A DNA stretch of 64,000 bases from positions 97,569-161,568 of the forward strand of contig NZ_LOPU01000037.1 of the NCBI RefSeq assembly GCF_001469955.1. The letters are read 5' to 3'. Below are positions 18,935 through 26,730 of the stretch, piece after piece. Numbering within the stretch: position 1 is the first letter of the stretch; every line of letters starts with the position of its first letter. The position numbers and the translations under genes are program-made. The stretch comes from Haloprofundus marisrubri. GTDB taxonomy: Archaea; Halobacteriota; Halobacteria; Halobacteriales; Haloferacaceae. The notes beneath the pieces were generated by a model. It was not told the DNA's origin and searched no databases. It saw only the letters and a list, made by a program, of their open reading frames with translations.

Positions 18935-19007
18935 CGTGCTGAAAAGGCGTGGCTTGTCGGAACCTCTCTGCTGGGGGCCGGATGGGTGAGAACGCGAGAA
19001 CGCCGGG

Positions 19008-20477
19008 TCAGTCCGCCGACGCGCCGACGCCGGAGCGCTGGGCGACGTCTTTCCACGCGCCGCTCCAGTAGCGGAAGCCGTTGACCGCCGCGCGAGCGTA
19101 GAAGTCGGCGGTGATAGCCGCGAACACCGCGGTGAGTCCGAGTCCCATTCCCGGTGCGAACGAGAATCCGAACAGCGAGACGCCGAACCCGACCGGCAGC
19201 GCAAGCGCCGCCAACGGGAGTCGAACGGCGTACGTGCCCACGAGACCGCCGTACAGCGGCCAGCGTGTATCACCTGCCCCGCGGAGGCCACCGCGGAGTG
19301 TCCGGGCGACGCTGAATCCGGCGACGCCGAGGCCGAACACGTGGATGAACGTCACCGTCAGACCGACGTCGCCAGCGCCGAACAGTTCCGCGAGCGGTCG
19401 TGCCCCGACGAACAGCGCCGCTGCGATAGCGAGTTGGGTGACGAGCGCGATTCTGAGCGTCTGCCAGCCGTAGGCGTCGGCCTCCTCGGCGTCGCCCGCG
19501 CCGATATGTTGGCCGACGAGCGTGCTCGACGCCGTCGAGTAGCCCCACGCGGGCATCAACGCGAGCAGCATGACGCGCCGGCCGATGGCGTACGCCGCGA
19601 CGATGTCGGTGCCGAGAACGCCGAGGATGAACAGAAACGGAAACCGACCGAACGTCCGCGAGAGACGGGTGCCGGCGAGTGGCAGACCGACGCGGACGAG
19701 TTCGCGTGCGACGCCCGTATCCCACTGTTTCCCGTCGAGACGGAGACGAACCGAGTAACGCCCCGACACGAGGAGTGCGAAGAAGATGACCGACGCGAGC
19801 GTGTTCGCAATGACCGTTCCCCACGCCGCGCCGGCGACGCCGAGTTCCGGAAATCCGAGGAGACCGAAGATGAGCACCGCGTTGAGGCCGATGTTCGTCG
19901 GCAGCGTGAGCAGACGGACGTACATCGGCGTCCGGGTGTCGCCCGCGCCCGCGAGTCCCCGCGAGGCGGTCATGTTCCAGAAGCGAAACGCCGCCGAGAG
20001 CATGACGATACGGAGATACGTCGCACCGAGTTCCACCACTTGCGAGTCGTTCGTGAGCAATCCGACGAGCACGTCGGCGTACACCCAACTGACGAGAGTC
20101 AGTGGGACCGAAACGAGAAGCGAGAGCCACAGCGACTGCTTGACGGCGAAATCAGCACCCGTTTTGTCGCCCTCGCCGGTCGCCCGCGAGACGACGCTGA
20201 TGGTCCCGCTCGTGAGACCGAGTGCGAGGCCGAAGGCGACGAAGTAGTACTGAAAGCCGAGTTCGAGCGCCGCAACGGCGGTGCCGCCGAGTGCGAGACT
20301 CACCATGAAGAAGTCGGCGATGCGCAGAAGCGTCCGCATCCCACCGGAGACCATCACCGGAATCGCCAAGTCGAACGCTTCGGCCCCCCGTTTCCGGTCG
20401 ACGAGGCCGAGTCGCGCGAGCAACGCCGGATACAACATCAACAGGCGGTGAGTACGCTCTCGGAGGATGGCCAACAT
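19008..20477 (-). CDS. MATE-family multidrug/cation efflux protein
   Basis: 489 residues with about 12 transmembrane helices. MATE hallmarks are present: FDLAIPVMVSGGMRTLLRIA near the N-terminus, FQYYFVAFGLALGLTSGTIS, ASRGLAGAGDTRTP, GYSTASSTLVGQHIGAGDAE and LRGGLRGAGDTRWPLYGGLV. It probably couples drug or metabolite export to Na+ or H+ entry. The gene stands alone between convergent and divergent neighbours. Confidence 0.92.
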   Translation of the reverse strand: MLAILRERTHRLLMLYPALLARLGLVDRKRGAEAFDLAIPVMVSGGMRTLLRIADFFMVSLALGGTAVAALELGFQYYFVAFGLALGLTSGTISVVSRATGEGDKTGADFAVKQSLWLSLLVSVPLTLVSWVYADVLVGLLTNDSQVVELGATYLRIVMLSAAFRFWNMTASRGLAGAGDTRTPMYVRLLTLPTNIGLNAVLIFGLLGFPELGVAGAAWGTVIANTLASVIFFALLVSGRYSVRLRLDGKQWDTGVARELVRVGLPLAGTRLSRTFGRFPFLFILGVLGTDIVAAYAIGRRVMLLALMPAWGYSTASSTLVGQHIGAGDAEEADAYGWQTLRIALVTQLAIAAALFVGARPLAELFGAGDVGLTVTFIHVFGLGVAGFSVARTLRGGLRGAGDTRWPLYGGLVGTYAVRLPLAALALPVGFGVSLFGFSFAPGMGLGLTAVFAAITADFYARAAVNGFRYWSGAWKDVAQRSGVGASAD

Positions 20478-20711
20478 CTATCGGACGCAAGGGCCGTGCG
20501 AACAAACCGTTTCGGCCATCCGGGAGCGCTGCCGGTATCGGACGCTGCTGGCGAGTGCTACTAACGCCGAGCACGCTGGAGGTGACGACGGACCAAAACG
20601 TGGATAGAGAGGAGCAGTGGAGAACGGAGAAGCGGTCGGAACTGGACAAAAAGAGCGGAGCCGGAAATGGAGAACGGAGAAGCGGAGTCGGAGAAAGTCA
20701 GACAGACGGAG

Positions 20712-21551
20712 TCAGTCGTCTCGGTTCCACGTCTCGGGTACCTCGATGACGTAGTGGCCGTCTTCCTGCAGCGAGATGATGTAGGAGTCGCGGTCGTACA
20801 GTTCCATCAGATTCAGTTCGTACTGACCGGGACTGACGATTCTGATACTCTCGAACTGCTCGTTGAGTTCCTCGCGGAGCGTCGAGAGGTCCGGTTTGTC
20901 GTCGGCACCTGCGGATTCGGCTGCGGACTGTGTTGCGTCCGCGGGTGCGGCGCGCGAGATTTCGTCCGGACTGACGGTCCCGCTTCGGGCGTCGGCCTGC
21001 GCGCGGTCTTCCCGTGATTCGGCCGCCGAGGCACCGGTTTCGACTGCAGAGGGGTCGGTGGTCGACGACGCCTCCGCTGGTGGACGCGACTGACTGCTGG
21101 TGGGAGCCGCAGGCGAGGTCTCTCCGGAGCGCCGAGGGTCGACGGTTACGTCCGAGTCGGCGGACGTACTCGACCCGCTACGGTTCGCGGGTTCGCGGGC
21201 CGTTTCCGGCCACGGTTTCTGCGACCCCGAGTCGGTGTCCTCGGACGTCTCCTGACCGGGCCACGCTCGGGTCGATTCGGTGTTGCTGGTCTCTGCGGCG
21301 GAGTTCGACTGTCTGCGGTCGGTCGAAGGGTCGAAATCGGTTCTCGTTGCAGTTTGCGATGTCGCCGACGTCGACGTGCCTGACGCTGGAGGCTCCGAGT
21401 CGGCGGCCGACTTCGTCGATGGCGACGACGATGACGACGAGGACGACGGACGGAACTGGAACTTGTTGCCACCACAGCCCGGACAGCCCGAGAGCATCTC
21501 TTTCGACCCGTCTTCGAACGTCTCGCCGCAGTTCGTACACTCGTGCGGCAT
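20712..21551 (-). CDS. oapC: Origin-associated zinc-ribbon protein OapC
   Basis: 279 residues. The N-terminus is a zinc ribbon (CTNCGETFEDG, then GCPGCGGNKFQF). It is followed by about 160 residues of Ser/Thr/Ala/Pro-rich low complexity including eight consecutive Ser, then a conserved C-terminal domain (LSTLREELNEQFESIRIVSP, GQYELNLMELYDRDSYIISL). It is the last gene of the oapA-oapB-oapC cluster next to oriC1 in haloarchaea. The name reflects location; the molecular role is not known. The linker is disordered and poorly constrained. Confidence 0.8.
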   Translation of the reverse strand: MPHECTNCGETFEDGSKEMLSGCPGCGGNKFQFRPSSSSSSSSPSTKSAADSEPPASGTSTSATSQTATRTDFDPSTDRRQSNSAAETSNTESTRAWPGQETSEDTDSGSQKPWPETAREPANRSGSSTSADSDVTVDPRRSGETSPAAPTSSQSRPPAEASSTTDPSAVETGASAAESREDRAQADARSGTVSPDEISRAAPADATQSAAESAGADDKPDLSTLREELNEQFESIRIVSPGQYELNLMELYDRDSYIISLQEDGHYVIEVPETWNRDD

Positions 21552-21554
21552 ACG

Positions 21555-21938
21555 CTACTTCCGGGAGATGAGCGCGCTGATGAGTGTTTCGTCCTTGTGG
21601 AGCGTCTCTATCTGGTTGGCCGGCCCGATGACGGTGAGCTTCTTCGTCGAGTCACGGCCCATCAGCTTCCCGAGGAACCCGCTGTCGCTGCTTTTGTGCG
21701 GGTACGTCTCGATTTCGATGCCGCTGAAGTTGTCGGGGCTAATCTCGGTCATCGTCACCTCGATGAGCTTCGACTCCTCGTCGGGTGAGAGGCCGTCTTC
21801 GAGGATGACGATTTTCCCGTCGCGAACGCTGTCGAGGATGAGGCGGATTTTCTCCATGCTCCGCATGTTCTCCATCCGCGCGCCGCTGATGAGGTCGATT
21901 TGAATGCCGTCGTGGTCGCCGCGTTTTACTTCGGGCAT
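21555..21938 (-). CDS. oapB: Origin-associated protein OapB (DUF2073 family)
   Basis: 127 residues (MPEVKRGDHDGIQIDLISGA). The compact alpha/beta protein includes the patterns MRSMEKIRLILDSVRDGKIV, ILEDGLSPDEESKLIEVTM and FLGKLMGRDSTKKLTVIGPA, as in DUF2073 proteins that accompany an Era-like GTPase in euryarchaea. It is 3 bases from oapC and 4 bases from oapA, so the three are co-transcribed. Function is unknown. Confidence 0.82.
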   Translation of the reverse strand: MPEVKRGDHDGIQIDLISGARMENMRSMEKIRLILDSVRDGKIVILEDGLSPDEESKLIEVTMTEISPDNFSGIEIETYPHKSSDSGFLGKLMGRDSTKKLTVIGPANQIETLHKDETLISALISRK

Positions 21939-21942
21939 TGTC

Positions 21943-22584
21943 TCACCCGAAGTACTCCGCGATTTTGTCGTACACTTCGTCCATGTTCTCGCCTTCGAGC
22001 GCCGACAGCGGGACCGTCTCGTGTTGGGGGAACGCGTTGGCGATTTGCTTGACGTTCGAGTCTTCGAGGTCCGTCTTGTTGGCGAAGATGAGCACCGGCA
22101 GTTCGCGACTCTCGATGATGCCGATGAGCATCGTGTTCACCTGCGTGAACGGGTCTTCGGCGCTGTCGAGTACGTAGATGACGCCGTCGACGTCCTCGCG
22201 GAGCCAGTGCATGGCTTCGGCGACGCCTTCGGTGGCCTCTCGGGAGCGACGTACTGCGTCGTCCTTGCCGATATCGTGGTCGAGAAACTCCTTGTAGTCG
22301 ACTTTCGTCGTCACGCCGGGTGTGTCGACGATGTCGATGGTGACCGCGCGGCCGTTGCGTTCGATTTCGACGTTCTCTTTCCGGCGGGCACGGCGGGTCT
22401 CGTGCGGAATGTGGCTCTCCGGGCCGATGGCGTCGCCGGTCCAATCGCGGGCGATACGGTTTGCGAGGGTCGTCTTTCCGGCGTTCGGCGGTCCGTAGAT
22501 GCCGATGCGTTTCGGCTCCGAGGCCGAGAACAACCGGTCGGTGACCCGTGATATGCTGTCTCTGAGTTCTGTGAGCAGTCCCAT
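21943..22584 (-). CDS. oapA: Origin-associated Era-like GTPase OapA
   Basis: 213 residues from ATG at 22582-22584 (MGLLTELRDSISRVTDRLFS); a longer in-frame start at 22641 is less likely. G-motifs: G1 GPPNAGKTT (31-39), G3 DIVDTPG, G4 NKTD, with switch region THETRR-like residues around IPHETRRARRKENVEI. It is a TRAFAC-class GTPase and heads the oapABC operon reading away from oriC1. A TATA-like TACTTAAGTT (22660-22651) lies upstream. A role in replication has been suggested only by position. Confidence 0.85.
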   Translation of the reverse strand: MGLLTELRDSISRVTDRLFSASEPKRIGIYGPPNAGKTTLANRIARDWTGDAIGPESHIPHETRRARRKENVEIERNGRAVTIDIVDTPGVTTKVDYKEFLDHDIGKDDAVRRSREATEGVAEAMHWLREDVDGVIYVLDSAEDPFTQVNTMLIGIIESRELPVLIFANKTDLEDSNVKQIANAFPQHETVPLSALEGENMDEVYDKIAEYFG

Positions 22585-22754
22585 CCTAGACTCCTGCACC
22601 TCCGAACACCGCTCGTGGAGGGGCGTATGCGGGTAGAACATCCCCGGGGTAACTTAAGTACTGCGTCAGACAACGGTCACATTACCCGACAAGTAGTTGC
22701 AACCGAGGACAAACAGCGGTGGTCGCTCGCGCGAGCGCGTGAAGAATAACTACT

Positions 22755-22834
22755 GTCGAGTCGGCCCTCGTTCATAACAGGTGTCGAGTCGATCCTCGTT
22801 CATAACAGGTGTCGAGTCGGTCCTCGTTCGTCGA
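22755..22834 (+). repeat. 28-bp tandem repeats beside the origin
   Basis: The unit GTCGAGTCGGCCCTCGTTCA-TAACAGGT occurs at 22755-22782 and 22783-22810 with two changes, and a partial third copy runs to about 22834. Each full unit contains TTCATAAC, which could be read as a weak TATA element. Confidence 0.8.
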
Positions 22835-22836
22835 CT

Positions 22837-23040
22837 GTGCTTCCGTTCACAGACCACGCTTCGTACCGCGACCGTACTGCGATCTACGACGACCTTCGTC
22901 GGCGACTCTCGTCGTGGCGCTCGTCGGATGACCCCCGCTACGCCGCTTGCCGAGAGTTCGCCGTCGTTTCGTCGAGAGGTCTACCGCAAAACCTGAAGTA
23001 CCAACGTGTCTCTCCAGGCGAAGAAGGGGGAGTGACATAG
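22837..23040 (+). CDS. Doubtful 67-residue ORF or gene remnant in the origin region
   Basis: An open frame from GTG 22837 encodes a peptide beginning VLPFTDHASYRDRTAIYDDL and ending GEEGGVT. It is Arg-rich and aromatic rather than acidic, unlike neighbouring proteins, and has no recognisable domain. It may be a chance frame, a short real gene or the tail of a decayed gene. It is listed because it sits alone between the tandem repeats and the first ORB. Confidence 0.2.
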   Translation: MLPFTDHASYRDRTAIYDDLRRRLSSWRSSDDPRYAACREFAVVSSRGLPQNLKYQRVSPGEEGGVT

Positions 23041-23166
23041 GTGAAACAGGTGGGACAGAGTCGTCGAGGAACGGCGAGTGGTATCGACGGGTTCGATGGA
23101 CTGTTCTCGGCTCTGATTTGAGGTCAGTGTCATATGTTCTCGAAAGTCATCCCGAGTATCCCCACC

Positions 23167-23192
23167 CCCACCCCTTCGTTTCGGGTGGAGAC
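23167..23192 (-). other. ORB (origin recognition box), reverse orientation
   Basis: On the minus strand it reads TCCACCCGAAACGAAGGGGT followed by GGGGGTGGGG. It is inverted relative to the three boxes on the other side of the AT-rich segment, with its G-rich end pointing outward. Confidence 0.8.
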
Positions 23193-23237
23193 GGTGTACG
23201 AAAGAGGTGCCCGAAGGACGGTGAAGAGAAATCGTGT

Positions 23238-23347
23238 GAGAAACCGGTTATCTCATCAACGAGTATAGCATAAAACAACAAAGAAAATAACCACAAACAA
23301 ACGTTTTTCGAGGCTACGGTCCAATAAGCTCTATTAGGTCATAAAAC
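23238..23347. other. AT-rich candidate duplex-unwinding element
   Basis: An A/T-rich stretch (including ATAAAACAACAAAGAAAATA) in otherwise GC-rich DNA, placed between the reverse ORB at 23167 and the forward ORB at 23394. This position is where unwinding is expected in an ORB-flanked archaeal origin. Confidence 0.65.
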
Positions 23348-23393
23348 CCGTCTCTTCGAACTGCTCTCCTCCTCCCTCTCCCTCGTGAATTCT

Positions 23394-23422
23394 GTTCCAC
23401 CGGAAACAAAGGGGTGGGGGGG
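23394..23422 (+). other. ORB, forward orientation, with G-string
   Basis: GTTCCACCGGAAACAAAGGG continues into GTGGGGGGG. This is the best match to the consensus in the window. A run of seven G follows, resembling the G-string described beside haloarchaeal ORBs. Confidence 0.85.
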
Positions 23423-23526
23423 TCTCTCGCCGAGCACACCTCCCTTCATGACCGTCGATATCTCCAATTTAGGCATCGAGAGAGAGAACTGAGGGTCGTT
23501 CGGAGGAGCACACGACGCCACCGCTC

Positions 23527-23552
23527 GTTTCCAGTCGAAACAAAGGGGTTCG
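23527..23552 (+). other. ORB, forward orientation
   Basis: GTTTCCAGTCGAAACAAAGG continues GGTTCG. It matches the ORB core with the same orientation as the box at 23394. Confidence 0.8.
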
Positions 23553-23635
23553 CCAGCAGCGAGACGAAACCCAACGTAAAATGATTGAATAAAACACTGA
23601 GAACTCCCAAGAACTACTCTACGAATGTTTCGAAG

Positions 23636-23643
23636 ATTTATAC
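23636..23643 (+). promoter_or_regulatory. BRE/TATA promoter element upstream of orc1
   Basis: CGAAG (23631-23635) followed by ATTTATAC is a good haloarchaeal BRE/TATA pair. A transcript would begin near 23667, leaving a leader of about 280 nt before orc1 that contains the dyad and the last ORB. It may drive orc1 or an origin transcript. Confidence 0.5.
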
Positions 23644-23740
23644 GGACCCAAGCGCGATTCGACCCTACTGGTTTCTGATGATTCCCGAACCACGAGACAG
23701 GTCGCAAAGCCAGAGAACCGCCGACTGACTCCGTTATTTC

Positions 23741-23764
23741 GGCTCGAATCAGCCGATTCGAGCC
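23741..23764. repeat. Perfect dyad in the orc1 leader
   Basis: GGCTCGAATC-AGCC-GATTCGAGCC is a perfect 10-bp inverted repeat with a 4-base spacer. It could be a protein-binding palindrome or, if transcribed, an RNA hairpin. Confidence 0.75.
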
Positions 23765-23918
23765 CTTCGGACAACCGAACTCGTCACGAAGCGGTAACTT
23801 TTTTGTTCCTCCTCTTCATTCGTTTCTTCTGCATCACCTGGACGAACGCCGGCGGCCGACGAGTTCGATATTGGCTTCTCGTCGGTTCTACACCCGAATT
23901 TCCAGCATCGCCGGCGCG

Positions 23919-23943
23919 GTTCCAATCGAAACAAAGGGGCTCA
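23919..23943 (+). other. ORB adjacent to the orc1 start codon
   Basis: GGTTCCAATCGAAACAAAGG continues GGCTC, ending three bases before the orc1 ATG. Binding of Orc1 here would be placed to repress or time its own synthesis. Confidence 0.75.
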
Positions 23944-23946
23944 AGG

Positions 23947-25587
23947 ATGACCGAAGACGACTCACACTCCGACGACGAACCCGACGCGGCGTCGGAGCGA
24001 CGGAGACACGCCGGTGACGAAGAGACCAGTAGAACACGCCCCGACGACGCGTCCGAGGAACGTCCGTCGGACTCTACTGAGGGAAACTCCACCGGAACCG
24101 ATGGGGGACCCGACAGCTCCGATACGTCGAGCGTCCGCCGGTCCGGCGCGACGAACCCCTCGCGCGCACTGTCGGACGTCACCCTCGGTGGTGACGACGA
24201 AAACAGTCGTGGCCTGTTCGACGACTTACTCTCGGGCGAACCGATTTTCGAGAACAAGGAGGTGCTTCGGCCGTCGTACACGCCACACGAACTCCCGCAC
24301 CGAACCGACCAAATCAACCAGATGGCGACGATTCTGGTCTCCGCACTTCGCGGCGAGACGCCGTCGAACATCCTCATCTACGGCAAGACGGGGACGGGAA
24401 AGACTGCAAGCGCGAAGTTCGTTAGTCAAGAACTGGAACGTACCTCCCAGAAGTACGACGTCCCCTGTGAGGTCGAGTACATCAACTGTGAGGTGACCGA
24501 CACGCAGTACCGCGTGCTCGCGCAGCTCGCCAACAAGTTCATCGAGAAGAACCACGCGGTCATCGACGAACGGATTCGTTCGCTCGAAACCGTGTCCGAA
24601 CACGCCGGCGAAGACGAGAGCGTGCTCGACGAAACGGAGTTCGAGACGGTCGCCGACGTCGACGCCCGCATCTCGGAACTCGAACGCGACCGCGAGGAGA
24701 TGGAGACGGTGCCGATGACAGGGTGGCCAACCGACCGCGTCTACTCGACGTTTTTCGACGCCGTCGACTACAACGAACGCGTCGTCGTCATCATGCTCGA
24801 CGAAATCGACAAACTCGTCGAGAAATCCGGCGACGACACGCTGTACAACCTCTCGCGGATGAACTCGGAGTTGGACAACTCGCGTATCTCCATTATGGGC
24901 ATCTCCAACGACCTGAAGTTCACCGACTTCCTCGACCCGCGGGTCAAATCCTCGCTCGGAGAAGAGGAAATCGTCTTCCCGCCGTACGATGCCAACCAAC
25001 TCCGCGACATCCTCCAACATCGCGCGGACGTGGCGTTCAAAGGCCACGCGCTCTCCGAACACGTCATCCCGCTGTGTGCGGCGTTCGCCGCGCAAGAACA
25101 CGGTGACGCCCGCCGCGCACTCGACCTGCTCCGAACCGCGGGTGAACTCGCCGAGCGCAGCCAAGCCGACGGCGTCGCGGAGACCCACGTCCGTCAAGCG
25201 CAGGACAAGATAGAACTCGACCGTGTCGTCGAAGTCGTCCGGACGCTTCCGACCCAGAGTAAAATCGTCCTCTTCTCGATTATTCTCCTCGAAAAGAACG
25301 GCGTCCACAACATCAACACCGGCGAGGTGTTCAACATCTACAAACGCCTCTGCGAGGAGATAGACGCCGACATCCTCACGCAGCGCCGCGTTACCGACCT
25401 CATCAGCGAACTCGACATGCTCGGCATCGTCAACGCCGTCGTCGTCTCGAAGGGTCGCTACGGGCGGACGAAGGAAATCAGTCTCTCGGTACCTATCGAC
25501 GAAACCGAGGCGGTTCTCCTCTCGGACTCACGCCTCGGCGACATCGAGAACGCCCAACCGTTCGTGCAGGCACGATTTGACAACTGA
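23947..25587 (+). CDS. orc1: Replication initiator Orc1/Cdc6
   Basis: 546 residues from MTEDDSHSDD; upstream frame extension runs through the last ORB and is not coding. A disordered acidic tail of about 95 residues precedes the AAA+ core: Walker A GKTGTGKT (146-153), Walker B VVIMLDEIDKLV, sensor 1 region IMGISNDLKFTDFLDPRVKS with the initiator-specific loop, and sensor 2 GDARRALDLLRTA. The C-terminal winged helix (about 440-546; TQRRVTDLISELDMLGIVNA) binds ORB DNA. It is the initiator cognate to the adjacent origin. Confidence 0.97.
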   Translation: MTEDDSHSDDEPDAASERRRHAGDEETSRTRPDDASEERPSDSTEGNSTGTDGGPDSSDTSSVRRSGATNPSRALSDVTLGGDDENSRGLFDDLLSGEPIFENKEVLRPSYTPHELPHRTDQINQMATILVSALRGETPSNILIYGKTGTGKTASAKFVSQELERTSQKYDVPCEVEYINCEVTDTQYRVLAQLANKFIEKNHAVIDERIRSLETVSEHAGEDESVLDETEFETVADVDARISELERDREEMETVPMTGWPTDRVYSTFFDAVDYNERVVVIMLDEIDKLVEKSGDDTLYNLSRMNSELDNSRISIMGISNDLKFTDFLDPRVKSSLGEEEIVFPPYDANQLRDILQHRADVAFKGHALSEHVIPLCAAFAAQEHGDARRALDLLRTAGELAERSQADGVAETHVRQAQDKIELDRVVEVVRTLPTQSKIVLFSIILLEKNGVHNINTGEVFNIYKRLCEEIDADILTQRRVTDLISELDMLGIVNAVVVSKGRYGRTKEISLSVPIDETEAVLLSDSRLGDIENAQPFVQARFDN

Positions 25588-25734
25588 CCGAACCGAGTGA
25601 GCGAGTGGTTTCCTACCCCTACTGTTTCGACTGTAAGACTCTCACACAGGCTCTTTGAGACTGTTTATCAGGATAATCAGTTCCACACGAAATATTGGTT
25701 ATTCTCGACCGCTCACTGCTGTATCGAGCGACTG

Positions 25735-26595
25735 CTATACGGCCGGAACTGCCTGGATTTCCATTGCTGTCGCAGGTGGTGTCGGAACCGAGTCGCCTGC
25801 GAGCGCTCCCGATTCGCTCACCGGCAGGTTGACCGGAGTCGTTTGAGGGGCCGCTGTCTGGAGCAACGCCGTTGGGTCGGGGGCCGTACTGGCGAACGCA
25901 AGACGAATCCACCCGAGATACGGGATGCGAACCCGTGCGACGCCGGTCACCCACTGCTCTCTGACCGGCGCGCTGATAGTACTCGTCTGGTCGTACGTCG
26001 GGTTGTTGTCGCCTTTCGTGATGTAGGCGTCGTACGGAGCGGGACAGAACTCCAACTCCTCGCAGTTGTCCGCACTCATGTAGTCGGGGTTCGCCTTCTC
26101 GTACCAGTTTTCGCCCGCTTCGACGCGGAACATCGCTCGGTGGATAATCGGTGGACCGGCGCTGTTGGGGTTGTCGTAGACGACGACGGAACCGTACGAC
26201 CCCAGCGACCGATAGTCCGCTTCCTGACCTTCGGCGTAGGTGACGACGCCCGAGTCGTCTCCCGCGTCGGGCGCGAACCGACCCGGTTCGGTGATGAAGA
26301 TGAGGTCACCTCTCTCCATGTGCGGTTCCATACTTCCGCTCTCGACGGCGACCATCGGCGGCCAGACGCCGGCGACGCCGAACAGGAGCAGACCGATAGC
26401 GAGAACGATGGCTGCGCTGCTCAACACTTCACGGACGAACATGAACGGGCCATCTTGGTCGTGAAGGAACCTGTCTACTGGACCTCGGCTACTGGCCGAG
26501 CCATCGGTGTCGGGTCGCTCGGAGGAAGAGGAGGTTCCGCCCCCTCCAGACGGTTCGGAACTATCGGAGGGTGGGCGGCTATCTCCGGCACTCAT
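25735..26595 (-). CDS. sec11: Sec-type signal peptidase I (Sec11 type)
   Basis: 286 residues. A disordered N-terminus (about 45) precedes one membrane helix (SSAAIVLAIGLLLFGVAGVW). Box B is VAVESGSMEPHM with catalytic Ser about 88; box D is PPIIHRAMFRV with His about 152, replacing the bacterial Lys; box E is TKGDNNPTYD. This Ser-His arrangement is typical of archaeal and ER enzymes. It cleaves Sec signal peptides on the outer face of the membrane. A C-terminal hydrophobic segment and Ala/Pro-rich tail follow. Convergent with orc1. Confidence 0.92.
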   Translation of the reverse strand: MSAGDSRPPSDSSEPSGGGGTSSSSERPDTDGSASSRGPVDRFLHDQDGPFMFVREVLSSAAIVLAIGLLLFGVAGVWPPMVAVESGSMEPHMERGDLIFITEPGRFAPDAGDDSGVVTYAEGQEADYRSLGSYGSVVVYDNPNSAGPPIIHRAMFRVEAGENWYEKANPDYMSADNCEELEFCPAPYDAYITKGDNNPTYDQTSTISAPVREQWVTGVARVRIPYLGWIRLAFASTAPDPTALLQTAAPQTTPVNLPVSESGALAGDSVPTPPATAMEIQAVPAV

Positions 26596-26730
26596 TGCGC
26601 TTCGATTCGGCCTGTCCGCGTTTCAACTTTCTGGAGCGCCCGCCGACTCGGACTCTGACTCCGGTTCGACACCGATGCTCGTCTCGTGCGTCTCCGGCAC
26701 GCTTTTCTTCCGACCTGTGTATCTCCCTCT

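Larger units (their letters stand above)
22642..23946. other. oriC1: Chromosomal replication origin region (oriC1 type)
   Basis: This roughly 1.3-kb stretch between divergent oapA and orc1 lacks a firm protein gene. It contains one reverse and three forward ORB-type boxes of the form TCCA-N-CGAAACAAAGGGGT, G-strings beside two of them, an AT-rich segment at 23238-23347 between the inverted boxes, a perfect 10-bp dyad and 28-bp tandem repeats. This is the known layout of the orc1-linked haloarchaeal origin, where Orc1/Cdc6 binds the ORBs flanking the unwinding element. Confidence 0.88.

Noticed and set aside
20618..20685. Direct repeat of about 18 bp (TGGAGAACGGAGAAGCGG) before oapC's 3' side
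   Set aside because: Two purine-rich copies 50 bp apart between convergent genes are plausible by chance slippage; no structure or function is suggested.
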